From an uncultured Prevotella sp. (lineage in GTDB: Bacteria > Bacteroidota > Bacteroidia > Bacteroidales > Bacteroidaceae): a stretch of DNA of 6,685 bases. The notes under the pieces are model-generated. The model was not told where the DNA came from. It saw nothing but the letters and a program-made list of their open reading frames with translations, and ran no database searches. The stretch's first letter is position 1, and each line of letters begins with the position of its first letter. A program made the position numbers and the translations under genes. Below, in pieces: positions 6,314 to 6,685 of this stretch. Location of the stretch: positions 1-6,685 of the forward strand of contig CAJPTO010000176.1 of assembly GCA_905373605.1 (NCBI GenBank), in the 5' to 3' direction.

Positions 6314-6569
6314 CATCGTTGGCTATAATGCACGCTTATAGAAAAGTTGTTGGAGTGCTACAGCAGAGGAAAAGCGGCATTATGTGGCGTATTGCTCGCC
6401 ATCTACAGAGTTATCGGAGTGGCACAGCAAAGGATAAACGGCATTATGTGGCGTATTGCTCGTCATCTAAAGAGTTATTGGGGTGTCACGGCAAAGGAAA
6501 AGCGGCATCATGTTCCGTATTGCTCGCCATCTAAAGACTTATCGGAGTGGCACTGCAAAGGATAAACGG
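6314..6569. repeat. 64-bp tandem repeat array, three full and two partial copies
   Basis: The word CGG at 6375, 6439, 6503 and 6567 marks an exact 64-base period. Full copies are 6347-6410, 6411-6474 and 6475-6538. A diverged partial copy precedes (about 6314-6346) and a partial copy follows (6539-6569). Conserved cores are GGAGTG, GCAAAGGA, CGGCATTATG and CGTATTGCTCGCCATCTA. Copies have no unique spacers between them, so this is a plain tandem repeat. In the first full copy GGCG (6386-6389) can pair with CGCC (6397-6400); copy 2 keeps this only with a wobble pair and copy 3 loses it, so a conserved RNA structure is not supported. Confidence 0.92.
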
Positions 6570-6632
6570 GTATCATACAATGCCAACTTATTTCCCATGA
6601 GGAGCATTAGCAGCCTATCTGCAAGGCATATC

Positions 6633-6671
6633 ACTCCCCTCTCCCCTTGGAGAGGGGTTGGGGGTGAGGCC
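6633..6671. repeat. Right inverted end, opposite orientation to the left copy
   Basis: This copy is the reverse complement of 6244-6283 with one G fewer in the loop region. It again contains the internal hairpin, here CCCCTCTCC (6637-6645) with GGAGAGGGG (6649-6657), and carries GGGG and GGGGG runs on the + strand. With the left copy it could in principle form a very long stem in single-stranded DNA or RNA that loops out the tandem array. Confidence 0.8.
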
Positions 6672-6685
6672 AGTTGTGGGGGTTG

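Larger units (their letters stand above)
6235..6680. mobile_element. MITE-like element with about 55-bp inverted ends
   Basis: The segment 6235-6290 is nearly the reverse complement of 6626-6680. The core, 6244-6283 against 6633-6671, differs by only one G (40 against 39 bases), and matching continues imperfectly outward (CCCACGACC against CCCACAACT) and inward to TATGC. The ends enclose a 64-bp tandem array and no protein gene, so the element would depend on functions elsewhere if it moves. No flanking target-site duplication can be judged, because the right side is cut by the window edge five bases beyond. The G/C-rich word in the ends resembles a dispersed repeat found in Bacteroidota and other bacteria, as I recall. 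An alternative is that two independent copies of such a dispersed repeat happen to sit in opposite orientation. Confidence 0.5.
6191..6685. other. Intergenic region after metG, occupied by a MITE-like element
   Basis: No gene is supported. After about 45 bases of plain sequence (with a weak TAGC/GCTA hairpin at 6209-6225), nearly the whole remainder is one structured unit: inverted G/C-rich ends around a 64-bp tandem array, then about 45 bases of unremarkable sequence inside the right end (6581-6625). The reading frames at 6319-6565 are translations of the 64-bp repeat; since 64 is not a multiple of three, each copy is read in a different frame, which argues against coding. A clear terminator for metG was not found. 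Confidence 0.75.

Noticed and set aside
6319..6565. Two overlapping 71-72-residue forward frames
   Set aside because: They translate the 64-bp tandem repeat, which changes frame from copy to copy.
6314..6569. CRISPR array
   Set aside because: Copies are contiguous 64-bp units without unique spacers, and no cas gene is present.

Overview
The window looks like a piece of a Bacteroidota chromosome, most likely order Bacteroidales and Prevotella-like. Two predicted promoters carry the phylum's TAnnTTTG -7 box. The genes have no Shine-Dalgarno sequence. The large regulatory-looking PEP/pyruvate-binding protein and the MetG architecture fit Bacteroidota, and the intergenic DNA is rich in short repeats. 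The genus is an inference; no rRNA or other marker is present. All three supported genes lie on the + strand and are separated by gaps of about 440-495 bases, so they are probably transcribed independently.

Layout: (1) 1-284 is the 3' end of an unrecognised, beta-rich protein cut by the window edge. (2) 285-738 is a repeat-rich gap: a ten-copy 8-bp tandem repeat, two hairpins, a predicted promoter, and three 21-bp repeats in the predicted leader of the next gene. (3) 739-3702 encodes a 987-residue protein with two receiver-like domains followed by a PEP/pyruvate-binding (PPDK N-terminal, ATP-grasp-like) domain. It has no recognisable phosphohistidine swivelling domain or PEP/pyruvate TIM barrel, so it is unlikely to be a normal PEP synthase. 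(4) 3703-4144 holds an array of 22-bp repeats, each a small hairpin, then a cluster of GCAATT words, a strong -7 box, and a large near-perfect palindrome at the predicted start of the metG transcript. (5) 4145-6190 is metG, methionyl-tRNA synthetase with a C-terminal EMAP/Trbp111-type tRNA-binding domain. (6) 6191-6685 holds a MITE-like element: G/C-rich inverted repeats of about 55 bp flank a 64-bp tandem array that alternates between two subtypes.

The two complete genes are not obviously linked in function: one is a probable phosphotransfer or signalling protein of central carbon metabolism, the other a housekeeping translation enzyme. No complete new defence or mobile system is visible. 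The most interesting content is non-coding: four distinct repeat families and a self-complementary metG leader within 6.7 kb, plus the unusual domain make-up of the receiver/PPDK-N protein.
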